A DNA stretch of 64,000 nucleotides, from positions 248,001-312,000 of the forward strand of contig JAMJFZ010000770.1 in the NCBI GenBank assembly GCA_026225945.1, written 5' to 3'. How positions within the stretch are numbered: position 1 is the first letter of the stretch; every line of letters starts with the position of its first letter. Below are positions 45,234-56,844 of the stretch, in pieces. Below the pieces are notes generated by a model, which was given only the letters and a program-made list of their open reading frames with translations, searched no databases and had not been told where the DNA came from. Position numbers and translations under genes: made by a program. The DNA comes from Cricetomys ansorgei (taxonomy: Eukaryota; Chordata; Mammalia; Rodentia; Nesomyidae).

Positions 45234-46319
45234 TTACCTCCCATTGGAAGCCTTAGAGTGGATCATCACCTGGGACTCTGTCATCTCTCGTGAGTTTTCT
45301 TCAGGGGCCGACCTCACTGCACTGGAAATTGACACACTGACCTGGCGTCTCAGCATCTTCATGACCTTCCTCTTGTAGCCTTTGCATGCGAAGAAGTATA
45401 TGAATGGGTCCATGCAGCAGTTGAAGTTCATCAGGCACACCGTAAAGTGCAGGGAGATCTGGAAGGAGTGTCTTGGGCCGCATTCTAGCACGCCAGGGGA
45501 AGAGAGTTTCTTAATCATGTGTTGGATGATTGCCACGTGGTAAGGTGTGAAACAGAGAACAAACACAGCTATGATGAAGATGATCGTGTTGAGAGCTTTT
45601 TTGTTCACCCCAGACTTGTCAGTGAGCGGGTTCTGCTTGGCCGTCTTGAAGAGCTTGCAGCAGATTTGAGAATAGCAGATGAGAATGATTATGAGAGGCA
45701 GCACGTATCCCAGCAGACACGCCCCCAGCAGGATCCAGGGGAGAGAGGCTGTCTCCTCAAAGTTTGGATATTCCATGCAAGTGGTCTTGTCAGCCTCCTG
45801 CTTTGACATAGGGTTAATGAGCAGCGGCAGTGTTTGAGCAAATACCAGAATCCAAACGAATATGCAGATGCCCTTAGCATATTCGATCCTTTTAATCTTG
45901 TTGTAGCGGAGAGGGTGCACCACCGCAAAGAAGCGGTCTATGCTCAAGCAGGTCATGAAGTTCACACCTGCATAGGTGTTGATGTAGAACACCAGAGCAG
46001 TTATCCGGCACAGGGCATCGCCGATCCTCCAGTCAAAGCCCAGTGCATAATAGGCTATCCGAGTGGGTAAAGCAGTGGTGAACAGGATGTCGGAGATCAC
46101 CAAGTTCATTGAGTAGAGAGTGGTCGAGTTGATTTTTTTTCTGTTTTGAACTATGACAACCAAGGCCAACAGGTTTCCTACCAGACCAACGACGAAGACT
46201 AGGCTGTAATGCAGAGGCATTAATATCTTGGCTGTGCTGTGGTGTGCGTAGAGATCGCAGTTGTTGCCCTGAGAAGCTGCCAGTGCTGTAGTAAAATTAC
46301 TAGCCATTTCTATATCCAT
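45234..46319 (-). CDS. Gpr183: GPR183 (EBI2), oxysterol chemotactic GPCR
   Basis: Intact 361-residue coding sequence in one exon, matching the human length. It begins MDIEMASNF with an N-glycosylation sequon at N8 and has seven membrane segments. Cys104 and Cys181 fit the conserved disulphide, DRF (128-130) stands in place of DRY as in other GPR183 orthologues, 'CFTPYH' is in TM6 and DPFIY is in TM7. Residues reported as important for 7alpha,25-dihydroxycholesterol binding (Arg87, Tyr112, Tyr116, Tyr260) are all present. The receptor is Gi-coupled and guides B cells, T cells, dendritic cells and macrophages along oxysterol gradients. I start at the ATG at 46319 (context ACTATGG, strong Kozak); the frame opens five codons further only to a GTG that includes the intron-side G of the acceptor. 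Antisense to, and nested in, UBAC2. Confidence 0.98.
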   Translation of the reverse strand: MDIEMASNFTTALAASQGNNCDLYAHHSTAKILMPLHYSLVFVVGLVGNLLALVVIVQNRKKINSTTLYSMNLVISDILFTTALPTRIAYYALGFDWRIGDALCRITALVFYINTYAGVNFMTCLSIDRFFAVVHPLRYNKIKRIEYAKGICIFVWILVFAQTLPLLINPMSKQEADKTTCMEYPNFEETASLPWILLGACLLGYVLPLIIILICYSQICCKLFKTAKQNPLTDKSGVNKKALNTIIFIIAVFVLCFTPYHVAIIQHMIKKLSSPGVLECGPRHSFQISLHFTVCLMNFNCCMDPFIYFFACKGYKRKVMKMLRRQVSVSISSAVRSAPEENSREMTESQVMIHSKASNGR

Positions 46320-46333
46320 AGTGGCCAGAGTCA

Positions 46334-46335
46334 CT
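46334..46335 (-). other. Gpr183: Splice acceptor of the GPR183 coding exon
   Basis: Minus-strand sequence atgctttcttcctag ends at this AG, so the exon starts at 46333 with TGACTCTGGCCACTATG. That leaves 14 leader bases before the ATG and agrees with the known two-exon layout of GPR183 (non-coding exon 1). Confidence 0.8.
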
Positions 46336-46720
46336 AGGAAGAAAGCATATAGGGACTGTTTAGCTATCTAACTCAGCAATGCACATTATACATCTACTTT
46401 AAAAATTTTCAGTATGTAAATTTCAACTGGAACAAACTGAAAATTCAGTTTATGTGCTTTTACAGTTAGTGGCTTTGGCAGAACTTTGGCAAAGGAAATA
46501 GAACCATCTAAATAGGTCAAATTCTTTTTTCTTTTTTTTTTTTGACAAGAGGAGTTCACTAATTTTAGGCAGAAATTCCCCTTTTTCTGAATCATTGTGT
46601 GGTTAAGAATAAAATCATGTAAAATACCCCACATTTTAGACAGGCATTAAACATGGCTTTTAAATTGAATTTAGGTTGGGCTTTTTTTTCCCTCCCAAAA
46701 TGCATGTCACTGCCAGGAAA

Positions 46721-46728
46721 TGACGTCA
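46721..46728. promoter_or_regulatory. Perfect palindromic CRE (TGACGTCA)
   Basis: A full TGACGTCA lies about 390 bases upstream of the GPR183 coding exon, inside its intron, near an ATGCAT element. Such sites bind CREB/ATF and AP-1 family factors. Regulation is inferred from motif and position only. Confidence 0.5.
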
Positions 46729-46887
46729 GTCACACATATAGTGAAGTATACGCTTACCCCAGTATTTGATTTATGTTTACCTAAAAAGTATGAGAAGTAA
46801 TCTTGGCCTATGTTAGGAACTGAAAGTTAAGCTTTCTTAAGAAAAAATAAGAAAAAGAAATGGTATTCATAACTAAAATGAGGAAAA

Positions 46888-46995
46888 ATAAAAGTAGTGG
46901 TGTATAACTGTAACAGCTACTCTAGAGTCTGAGGCAGGGGCATCACAAGTTTGAGAGCAGCTTTAGCAATTCAGTGAGACCCTTTCTCAAAACGA
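46888..46995 (+). mobile_element. Diverged B1-like SINE, sense
   Basis: 'agtagtggtgtataactgta', 'gtctgaggcaggggcatcac' and 'cagtgagaccctttctcaaa' with an A-rich end. Old and diverged. Confidence 0.6.
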
Positions 46996-47224
46996 AAAAA
47001 AGAAAAGTCAAGTTCAAAGGTGCTGTGAGCAGACACAGTAGTGTTGCACTTCCCTTTCATGGTGAGGTGTTGGCTGTGTGGGGCCTGGAGCTCAAGCTGC
47101 CTCAAATGAAGCTTTTTAAGTTGGGAGTACAGTTACGTGTTGAACCCGGCAACCGCAGCGTGATGTGGCGTTGTGTCTCACCTTGTAGAAGCTCTCCAAG
47201 GCAGTGACTTCCCTGTTAGCTAAT

Positions 47225-47400
47225 GTCTGGATTTTATTGGGCATCTGGTGGGTATGCTTTCCGAAGTGTGGATCAGTATTCTTCAGTGTTCCAGTGTGTC
47301 AATGCACTGCTTCAGTAGCTACTCCTTTAGTGCATATTTGGATTGTTTAAAATTTTTCCCTTGGTCATTAATAATGCTAAGACAGGAATTTCAAGTCCTA
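47225..47400 (-). mobile_element. Possible ancient L1 fragment, antisense
   Basis: 'tttggattgtttaaaatttttccc … cattaataatgctaagacag' resembles the antisense L1M stretch (…ggttgtttcc…ataatgctgc…). Weak. Confidence 0.4.
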
Positions 47401-47566
47401 AATTGGAAATCTAAAAATCTGACAGTAAATTTCCATATAGGAGAGTGAATGCATTCAATAAAAGTGGAAAGCTGAGCAATAAATTCTGTGATTATATTTT
47501 AATAAATTACTTACCTGTAGACTATAAATTTCATGTGAAAGTCACCAATATTAAGGGAACTTTTCA

Positions 47567-47971
47567 GTGCATCTGTTGCTGCTGCTGTATTTAAAGGGAA
47601 AGGACTCTATCAAGGAGATTGAAGCACTGACTGCAGATCTGCTGCTCTGCCTGCTCTGCCAGACCGACTGGGTCTCTGTTCACTTGTCTGACAGCCTGAA
47701 GAGAGGGAAGCTCATTGGCACTATGATAAGTCTTCACAGCATACAGATAAAACCTAACACAAAGCTCAACAAAGGTGAAATGGAGCGTCTTGTTATCTCA
47801 GACAGGACCAGAAAGGCAACTGATGGGCAAACGGGTAGAACGGGGATCGGGGAGATAGTGGAGGAGTATGTCCTAACAGGCTTAGCTGGATTGGACTTGC
47901 CTGCTAAAGGGAAGACTACCAATATGGAGTTAAAAGAAAAAAAAAAAAAAAAGCAGTTGTATGTTGTTTAA
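47567..47971 (+). other. Unassigned 134-codon open frame ending in an A-run
   Basis: An open frame without low-complexity bias runs through about 370 bases of non-repeat-looking sequence and ends over a run of about 16 A (47937-47952), giving a Lys-rich C-terminus. Internal residues such as EIEALTADLLLCLLC and SLKRGKLIGTMISL are not recognised. Possibilities: a retrocopy or an L1-type/other retroelement 3' piece whose A-tail is the run, or a chance frame. The next 500 bases look L1-like, favouring a repeat origin. No target-site duplication was found by eye. Confidence 0.3.
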
Positions 47972-48149
47972 AGAGGATGTGATTCAAAAAGGTTTGGAAT
48001 GAAGCTGTGGCGGCACACAGTAGCCAAGTCCCACTGGTGACGGGTAGGCTGCAGTCAGAACATCAGAAAGGAAGAGACTGGTGACTTCCATACTAGTGGG
48101 AATATAGCGTTACTGCCAGAGCTAAGATAGCCCACAAAGGGTATAAAAA

Positions 48150-48665
48150 TAATTATGAAATGTGCCTGTGTGCCCAAATTTGATATAGTTTACAGGAGAA
48201 ATTAACAAGTCTACAATCATAATGAGCAGACATGTCTATTTGAATATCCTAGATAAGAAAATGAAAGGCCCTAAAGAATCGTTCAACATGATTGAAAAGC
48301 TAGAAGAATATTGTGTTGAAGACACAGCATGGCTCAAACTTAGCCATACCCATAAGTCACTGGAAGAGTCTCTAGTACCCAGAAAGTCATTACTGAGCAG
48401 ATCACACAGCCTGACTGTAGTACAGCAATGAACAATAAATTTGGAAATGAAAAATATGTTTGTAAGAAACATTCGCATTAAAGAAGACACCACATGGGAC
48501 ATTTTTGAGATGCTTAAAATGAAATAAAGATTGAAAATAGATATTAGCCATACATAAGAAGCCAGGAATGAGCTGAATTTGTCCAGCAAAAGCAGAGGTG
48601 AATCAAAAGACATCTGTGAAATTAGTGAAATCAAAAACAAAGTAGAGAGAAACACAGACTTCATG
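48150..48665 (+). mobile_element. Possible old L1/HAL1 ORF region, sense
   Basis: A-rich, Lys/Asn/Ile-coding sequence ('gaaattaacaagtctacaat', 'agcaaaagcagaggtgaatcaaaagac', 'gaaatcaaaaacaaagtaga') resembling diverged L1 coding sequence. No long open frame. Low certainty. Confidence 0.4.
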
Positions 48666-49340
48666 GTTTGTGCGGGAATATCAGTGCAGAGTCTCCTGCA
48701 GAGAAGTAAGGGATGGCGTGATGGAGGGGACGTGGGAATCGTTCAGGAAGGCCTCTGCTGTGCTCAGGGGGCGAGGCTGAACGGAGAGTGCAGCTTCTAG
48801 ACAAGGAGCAGGCACCAACAACTCTGACAGATGTTTTTCTAATTCCTATGAGAATTTTTCTCCTTGAAAATTTCATTTCACCTACCACTTTGAGGAGTCT
48901 TTCAAAGCAAGTTTATGGAATTTGATCTCTAAATGATAGTAGGGTATGTATGTGTGTGGAGTTGCAGAATCTCCATGTTAATCACTACTGTAAAGATTAG
49001 GAGAGTCACTTCAGTGTACGAGAGGGAGGGGCTGCCATTGTTTGTCAGCTTGTGATGCTGCCTGGCTGAGTCTGAGGGAACTGTGTTGTAGCATCTGGTA
49101 CAGCTGAAAATGAGAGTGGGTTCAGCACAGCCCAGGTATGGGAGTATTCCACAGTGTTAGCTACAAAACAAAGCTGCGATTTGTGAGCAGCTCACATTCT
49201 TTCAGAAAGTGACGTGTAGAATGCCAGGGTTCAGCCATCCTGTGGGGTGTGAAAGTGGCAACATGGACTGATTCTCCACAGGAAATTATGCTAATGAAAG
49301 CTGATTGCATGGCATGCTGCTCTGGGAAGGAGAGTAAGAA

Positions 49341-49353
49341 GCAGCAGCAGCAG

Positions 49354-49400
<47 letters not shown>
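49341..49400. repeat. (CAG)n-(CG)n-(CA)n compound microsatellite
   Basis: gcagcagcagcag, then cgcgcgcgc, then about 22 CA repeats. It lies in the GPR183 intron; alternating CG/CA favours Z-DNA. Confidence 0.95.
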
Positions 49401-49403
<3 letters not shown>

Positions 49404-52400
49404 GTTACATAATGCTGTATTTGGAGTCTCGTGTCCCATACAGCCTAAACTGGAAACACTGAACGTGGACTGACTGAAGTAAGGTAATGATTTTGTTTAA
49501 TGGGAAGAAGAAATGCTACTTAGCTCATACGCTCCTCAGAGCGTGTCCCTTATGTTGCTGGTTCATTTGTGTATGCACTTCCTGGCCTGTCCATCTTTAA
49601 CCCTCATAGGAGCCTGAGAGGTTAAAGGTCATGCTGGGCCCTTCTTCATGCTCTATCCAGTCCTTTGCCGGGCAGCTGTCTCCTGAGCCCTTGAAGAACT
49701 GAGAGATTGTGGTTTCAGAGTTCAGACAGCACGGCACATGTGGTCAGCTTCCCCAGGGTAAACGGGGCACTCTCCTAAGAGAAGGGGAAGCCAGCCCCAG
49801 GCCAGGCTGGGCAAGGATCTTAACTGACCACTGTTGGGCCAGAGCAGCCAAAGAAAGCACCTCCAGAATGTGGACATGTAAAAGGGATAGGTCAGTGGCC
49901 TTGGGGATATTTAGTGACTCCTGGGGACTGTTACCTTGCCGTTACATTCCTGCTTCTGCCTCCCAGTGTTCCCAGTAGGCTTTATGTCTTGTATTGGGGG
50001 AGGGGTCCTCTCATATCCTTGGCTGCTGCCACCCGCGTCTTAGGCTAAAATACCAATTATGTCCCCTCAGAGTTAGAATTTGTTCTTTTCTTTAATCGTC
50101 TTCTGGATTCCTCTCACAAGGCTTAAGTTAGCGTCATACTTTTAGCCCACAGTGCTTTTTGTGTTTTTAGTCTACATATGCTAGATCCTGGGAATGCAGA
50201 CATGATACACACGTACATATATAGATAGATATTAGAGGGTCTAGAATTGAAGGACAGATACGTAATATCGGGAATGGCCTATTGTCTCGTGACATTCTGG
50301 CTGAGTTTTGCTTGTTGGGCTCCTTCTCACACATGCCAGTTCCGGCTTGCTGTTGTACTTAGTGTACCTGTATCAATCTGATATTTGTCTTTCAGTCATT
50401 CGAAGTGTAACTTAGGTATATCTCCACACACACGGGTGTGTGAGGTAGATCTGAAAGTACTGTTATATGTCACTGTGCTACAGAGGGAAAAGCCCACAGA
50501 GTGTGTCCTAAATCTGTTTCCTTTAGAACACTAATATTTACAAGAACCACAGTTTCGGTAGAATGCTGTTGATGAACTTACACACTTGACTCCACAGCCC
50601 ATGTGCTAAGGGACAAGAATCAGGGTGCTGCCTGGCATCTCCCCGAGCACACAGACAGTGACTGGGCTGCGTGGAATGGAGTTTTTCCTCGGGGTGACGC
50701 TCATGAGGAACAAGCTGTGGTCTACCTCTGAACTCCTGCTCCTCCTAAAGATGGGCACTTGCGAGCCATCTTGTCACTCTTATTTTCTTGCTAAGCAGCG
50801 GAAACAGTCTGTTTAGTCTCTGTGACATAGCCTTTGATCCTTCAGTGTTCCTGCCATCCTACTGTGTGTGAGACAGTTTATTCCTCAGCAGATTACCTTC
50901 AAAAGTCTTTTTCTGATGTTCTTGAAAGTGGTGTGTGTGTAAAATTTATTTCCTCGCCCATGGAGTTGCCAACATTTCTTGAGATATTATCATTTTATCT
51001 TTGCGTAACCAGACATGTTGACATGAAGTGAAAGGGGTTGTTTTGTTTTGTTCTTTCTAGCCACAAGGAGGGGAGTTTTCCCTAAAATTCATTTATTAGT
51101 ATTTAAGAAAATTGCCTAAACTCTGATATAATTTGTACTCGGGAAGCATTTTTGAATTTTTAAAGTCTGCATAGACTTCTGCTACCCTAATTCATTTGCT
51201 CGGATTACTAAAGTGCTTTTCTTAGTATTTATCCATGGCAGAAACAGCAACACCTTCAGCAGAGTCAAAGATTTGGTGTGTACTAAAATAATAACTTTGG
51301 GCTCTTAAGATTTTTGAGGTGTCACCATTATCTTTAATATTCTATTCGAGAATTGTGAATGCCTTTAAAAGGGGATTTTGTAGTGTTCCGTTTTAGCAAT
51401 GTTGGGAGCTGGTCAAGTGTGACCTGGGGAAGATTGGGTTGGGTTGAGATCTGCCTCACACAGAGGAAAAACAGCCAGAAGAGTCACCAAAAGCATGGAG
51501 CTACAGAGAGAAACTGGGTGTGCTGCCGGTTACAGATGACCCGCTTTCCCAGTTTCTTTTGCTATGCTTTTGGCTGTTCCCTTGTGGGAAAATGCTTACA
51601 GCAGGGGGAAATAAAATGATCGGAGGAGGGAAGGCGCAGGCTAATGGAAACAAGGATACAGCCCTCTGACGGGCTGGTGTTGGAGGCTGTCAGTTCCCTT
51701 GATCACAGACCAGCTCCTGAGAAGAGGAACCGTGGCTCCTCTTTCTCTGGTTACCTCGTTGTGTATGCACTTGTCTGGTGTGGTGTGAGCAGGTGCATCA
51801 TCACCTGCGGCACTGAGGCAGCCGTTGTTCCCAGCCCCTTTTTAGATGACCGAACAGCTGGGAGTATGCTGTTGGCCTGTAAATGGGCAGGTGCCAGGGG
51901 CAGAGTCTGACTCGCAGAGGGTACCTGCGTCTGTCCGACCGTCTGCTCCCATGTGCGGGTAATAACCAGGACGTGCTCCCATGACCTAGTTGAGTAAGTC
52001 TCTTAAGTGGTTTCTTTATCATGCAGTCATCTTCGAATCCTGATGCAATGGCTGTGTCTGTGTCTGTTGACTAATGTCTCATTTTCTCCTGTATCCCTCC
52101 CCAAATGGCACAGGCTGGGTTGATTTTATTCAAGGTAGAGGTGGTTGGCCAGGTCAGTGTGTTGGAAGGGAGCTCATTCTCTCTGGCTTTGGGGAGTGTG
52201 AGGAGTCAAGGGTCACAGTGATCAGCTTGTGACACTGCTGCCGAGCCTGGCACAGCCATCTCTCCAGAGTCTGCAGAGTGGCGTCCCAGTCTGCAGTGTG
52301 CTCTCAGCGCCTCTCAAGGTGTCAGATTGCTGTGGGCGCCCAGTGAAGACCAGCTTCACTGTTGGCACTGACAAAAGGTGCAAGGTGTCTGGGAGGGAGC

Positions 52401-52696
52401 GTGTGGTTGAACGCTCTCTTACACATCTGGGACTGGACATATTCCAGATAGTTTTCTTCTACCTTTCAGTAATTATTTCTTGTGTGGCTTTCAGAAGCTT
52501 TAATGCTGACTGGAAAGGTATGGAAATTATCGAAGGCTGTACTGTTACGTAAGTTCTGTAAGAATTCACAGCAGGCCATTGTCTCACTTTGATGCAGCAC
52601 AAGGAAGGCAGATGCCCTGTGTCTGCACACAGCAGGATTTGTAGGCTCATACACGGGGGATTGTGTTGCAGAGTAGAAAGGCCTTGTGATGAAGGG

Positions 52697-52768
52697 GTGT
52701 GTGTATGTGTGTGTGTGCGCGTGTGTATGTGTGTGTGTGCCCGTGTGTGTGTGTGCGTGTGTGTGTTG
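52697..52768. repeat. Impure (TG)n microsatellite
   Basis: gtgtgtgtatgtgtgtgtgtgcgcgtgtg-type repeats of about 70 bases. Confidence 0.92.
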
Positions 52769-53879
52769 CTCCTCTACATCCAGAATGCTTCTGGAAATGG
52801 CATGCACTTTGCACCTTTCAAGCTGAAGGGAGTTTCAAGCTGTATTTCTATGTCACGTGTCCCTATGTCCTGTTGGTGCTGAATTAAGAATGAGTTCAGT
52901 CATTTGCTCAGGACTCTTCAAGGTAGGGTCATGTGGGAGGTCAGGGCTCTGCTCCTCCAGTCCCTAGCTCTGCTCTCTGCTCGCCCCGCCCCAGCCCACC
53001 CTTGTCTTCATCTGCTGGTCTGTGGTGTGGGAGCTGCTCTACAGTCCTTCCTCTCCTCTGCGAAGTGCCTGAGGGCCTCTCGTTGAGAGCCCTTTAGCTG
53101 GTGCCCAGAGGCCAAGGGCAAACGAAAGCTCTCCATCACTATTTCCTTCAAGATGGGTCTGTTTCCCCTTCCTCTGGGTCACTAGCCATCTTGGTGGCCC
53201 CTGGCTCCAGCCAGAGTAAAGTGCCTGTCTTGTCTGTCTGTCTGTCTCTCTCTTTGTGCTGGTGTTTCCTTTCGAATCTGTGCCTGGCACTCTTCCTTCC
53301 TTACGCATGTTCCTTAACACTGCTTTTGTTAGGACTTTTTTGGAAACCAGCTTCTTTGGAAACGGAGCTTCCTAACCTTTACCCCTCTCCCACTCCACCC
53401 ATGAAGGCAGAGTGGCCCTGTGCCTGTATTGTTGAGGTTGTGGTTTTGTCTTTCACACTCCTTTGAAGTTCTGAGAGTGGAGATGTGTGATGGTAGTTCT
53501 TATACCCCAGAGATTGAAAAGAAGAGCCAAAGCTCAGCTCACCTGATCTGTGCTGGAAAACTCTCTATTAGAAGACAGTAAGCCGGATGAGTAGTAATGA
53601 CCCCTCCTAGTCAGGACCTCTGCCTAAACAGCTTGCCTGAAGTCACGTCTACAGCTGCTAAGTTTAAACCCAGCTGTTTGCCGCCAGAAAACTCTCATTC
53701 CGTGCAGGACATGCTACCCCGAGTGACAGGTGAAAGCAGGAGGGTTTCAGAACTTCTGACAGGTACCTACTTCTTGTCGGGAAGTGAGAAGGGAGATAGA
53801 GGGACTTGAAGGAAGCAGTCATTAATTTATAGCATGTTTCGAAGTTGAATACAGGAGAGTCAAGTGTTCTGTTTTGTTT

Positions 53880-54010
53880 TGTGTGTAAGATAGGGTCTCC
53901 TGTGCTCCTGGCTGGCCTCAAACCTGCTCCCTTGTGGAGGTCTCACACATGCACCGTCCTGCCGTCCCTCCCAAGTGCTGGGATTGAAGGTGTGTGCCAT
54001 CGTGCCCACT
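53880..54010 (-). mobile_element. B1-type SINE, antisense
   Basis: 'gatagggtctcctgtgctcc', 'ggctggcctcaaacctgctc' and 'gtgctgggattgaaggtgtg' in antisense order, with an insertion in the middle. Confidence 0.75.
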
Positions 54011-55838
54011 GAGTAAAGATTTTTCAAATGAGTTTACCATTTCTACAGTGTTTCAGAAACAGAGCTTTCTGACTGACATTTCAGTTGGAAGAGAGCACTG
54101 AAGCCCAGCATAGTTTTTATGCTGTTGACTTCTCCTTGCAGTGCTTCTTAGGCTGTGTGGGTACCCGACAGTACACGTTCTGTCCTCCTTGGGCTACCAG
54201 AACACAGAGCCGCCCTCCACGGCATGCACATGCTCATGTGTGACCTACTCTCATAGCAGGCCAGATTGCGCAAGAGGCCTGGGGCAGACAGGAGGGAGGA
54301 CACTGCCCGTCTTTGGCCCCTGCCGCCTCCAGTACCTCGTCCAGCTGTGAGCTGGCCCGCAGTAACTCTCTAGTAAATGGCCAGTGTGTGTGTGTGGAAG
54401 TCCTGGAGCGAGCTCGGTTGTCACAGGGTTTGCTCCACTAGATGTCTGATCACAGTACTAACTCTAGGAAGCCCGCCAAAAGTAGCCACCCACGTATCGT
54501 GAGGGCGGTGAGGGAGGCCCTGTGTGCAGCCGTGTGCTCTAGCAGCTACAGGTTCACAGAGCATCGTTAGGCCTCAGAGACAGACACACTCTGAGATACT
54601 AGAAAGCACAGTGTGAGCATCTGTACACCTAGAGTCTTCACATACGATATTCCCGATGTAGACATCTTCAAAGAAGTTCAAGAAAATAATCTGCACAGGA
54701 ATGACAGGGCAAGGAAACTTCCTGTTGGAGTCACCCTTCTGTAAGCAGAAGGGCGGAGTGGGAGTTGGCCCGCAGTGTTCCAGCACTTTCTGTGAGAGGC
54801 AATGCTAGGAGAACTTGCCAGAGACCTCTCCACACCTTACCAGCGAAGCAGAGACTGTCAGCAACTTGCTCAAGCCTGCGATTTATGAGTAACGGAGCCT
54901 AGGTGTGTGGACTGGCGCCAGCCTTCTCTTAGCTGTGTGCTCTGCTGTGCTCAGGCTGACACCAACAGCCTGAGGCCCTTTCTAGAACACACCCCAACAC
55001 CAACAAACCCCTTCTCCTCTTTAGAGGAAGTCCCTTCACGGCTTACTTCTGTTAGGCATTTCTGTTAACCTCTGTTCTCACCCTGGAAATTGAGTTTTTA
55101 CAAATCACTACATATATTTCTTTTTTTGTGTTTTTTTCCCCCAAATATCTAGAATACAAATGCAGAGGTATTTCGCATTACTGGCCACCTAATAATAGAA
55201 ACCAAATACCATAGATCTTATTTTTTTTACTTATTAATAGTTGGTCTTTAGAATGATTTTGCTTCTGAGGCAGCAAAACCCAGGCTGTTCAATAATATTT
55301 GCTTGTGGGAAAATAAATTGATAAAATATTTTTGTAAACCAGAAAATACTGTTCTATATCTGATGCTTTAGAAAATATGCTCCTTACCCCAAGAATTCTA
55401 CTGCTGATACTCTCTCCTGAGAGACATTAGGTATCAAAAAGACTTCTGTACGTAAATGCATGTCAGGTAGTCAAACCTAGTTTTTTTTTTTTAATTAAGC
55501 TAATTGATTATATTGCATATAAAATGTATTCCAATGTAGGAACACTCCCTTCGTAACATTGTTCCTTTCCCTTTGTGGTAAAGAATCCTGAAGCATTGGT
55601 GTTGTTTGTAGGTGTTTACTTGTGCCACGCGTACAGAGAAATGCGTAAAACAAGCCCTGTTTTTTAGTAGAAACATTTCATTTGTTGCTTCCATCTCAGT
55701 TAGTAGCCAATTTGAACTGCCAGTAGCCCCAAAGAAATCTAAACAGCTAGTTAATATATTCTTTTTCTTTCACTTTTACCTTAAAACTTAAGCTTCAAAG
55801 TATTCCTTAACTTAAAGAGAAGAATGTCTGATACTTAC

Positions 55839-55920
55839 ACATCAGAGGTGACGAGGTCCTCCGTTGTAGCAGCCGTGTCTGTCCACACTGACGTTAGTTA
55901 CGCTGAGCATGTTGCTTTAA
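55839..55920 (-). other. Gpr183: Candidate non-coding first exon of GPR183
   Basis: On the minus strand a repeat-free exon-like segment ends CACCTCTGATGT and is followed by a perfect donor GTAAGTAT (55838-55831). It lies 9.5 kb upstream of the coding-exon acceptor, similar in scale to the large first intron known for human GPR183. A TATA-like box sits 20-30 bases before it. Joining to 46333 places an ATG in frame with the receptor. The transcription start is not known; by TATA spacing it would fall near 55916. Confidence 0.5.
55842..55910 (-). promoter_or_regulatory. Gpr183: 22-codon upstream ORF in GPR183 leader
   Basis: An ATG at 55910 (context AACATGC, A at -3) opens 22 codons beginning MLSVTNVSVD and ends in TGA at 55844-55842. 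The TGA overlaps a second ATG (TGATG) that, after splicing to the coding exon, reads M-L-T-L-A-T into the receptor Met. If the cap site is near 55916 the first ATG would be very close to the cap and often skipped. Confidence 0.4.
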
Positions 55921-55939
55921 GTGAGACTGAGCAGGCACC

Positions 55940-55947
55940 CTTTTATG
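55940..55947 (-). promoter_or_regulatory. Gpr183: TATA-like box for GPR183 (CATAAAAG)
   Basis: CATAAAAGG on the minus strand, one mismatch to TATAAAAG, upstream of the candidate exon 1. Supports a focused promoter here; no other proof. Confidence 0.4.
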
Positions 55948-56844
55948 GTGGTGGCTTTTTCCTGTCATCCTGTGACTGAACTGAGCTGTGATCAGCTAGC
56001 CCCACATATGCGTGCACGCTTTTTTTTCAAATGGGAAGTGAGATTTTTTTTTTTTCTGATACTGATTTTAAAAAACTATTCAAAAGCCCCTTGGATTTTG
56101 TGAATTGCTGATATCTATGGAACTTTTAGAAACTTCTCCATAATAATTTAAGTGTTAAAGACTTTTGAAGACTAAACTTTAGGCAAAAGAAGGACAGAAA
56201 GGAGGGGGGAACATTATAGTTACTGGTAACTGTATATTGATATTTATGTAAAGTTTGGGTTAAGGAAAAATGTCAAGTCTAACAGTGCTGTCTGCCTGGA
56301 AATGTGGCGTCAGGAGTTTTGTAGCCCAGGTCGTAACAGCCATGTCCAGGACGGGTCTCTGTAATGAGGAGAAAGCCATGCTTTCAGTCGAGAGGGCAGC
56401 TGACTGAATCAGTGACTGTGGGCGTAGGAAGACAGGAAGGTGGCCTACATCACTGCTGAGTCCAGCCCTTGGCAAAGTAAGAAAGAGACTCATGTGGCGC
56501 TCAGAGCAAGCCAGAGAGATGCTGTCACCCTTGCCCACCTGTGTCTGACTTTCCCTACAGACAGAGGTTGCGTGGGCAGGGCCTGGGATGCTGGAGGATG
56601 GAGGTCTTGGGGCATTTGATGAGCTGGGAGTGCTTAGGCTGTCAGGGCTATAACCCTTATCTCCTGCACAGAGTGGGGTTTAGCTTGCCCGTGTCAACTC
56701 CTTGTTCCTGGGAGTAGGAGATGGTCAGTAGGATGAGGTGCTGGGCCAGATGTTCAAGGCAAAGGAGGAAGTCAAACCCAGAGTTGGTGCTGCTTTGTTT
56801 AAAATGGAATATGCTATTTTTAATAAAATGATTTTATATTTGTT

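Larger units (their letters stand above)
48666..55830. other. GPR183 intron, mostly unassigned
   Basis: Apart from the listed microsatellites and one SINE, no genes or exons were recognised. A short L1M-like stretch may lie at 55385-55460 ('aattctactgctgatactct … agacttctgtacgtaaatgc'). Confidence 0.5.

Noticed and set aside
46320..46334. Five-residue extension of GPR183 (366-codon frame)
   Set aside because: It begins with a GTG that includes the G of the splice acceptor, so it would not exist in spliced mRNA.
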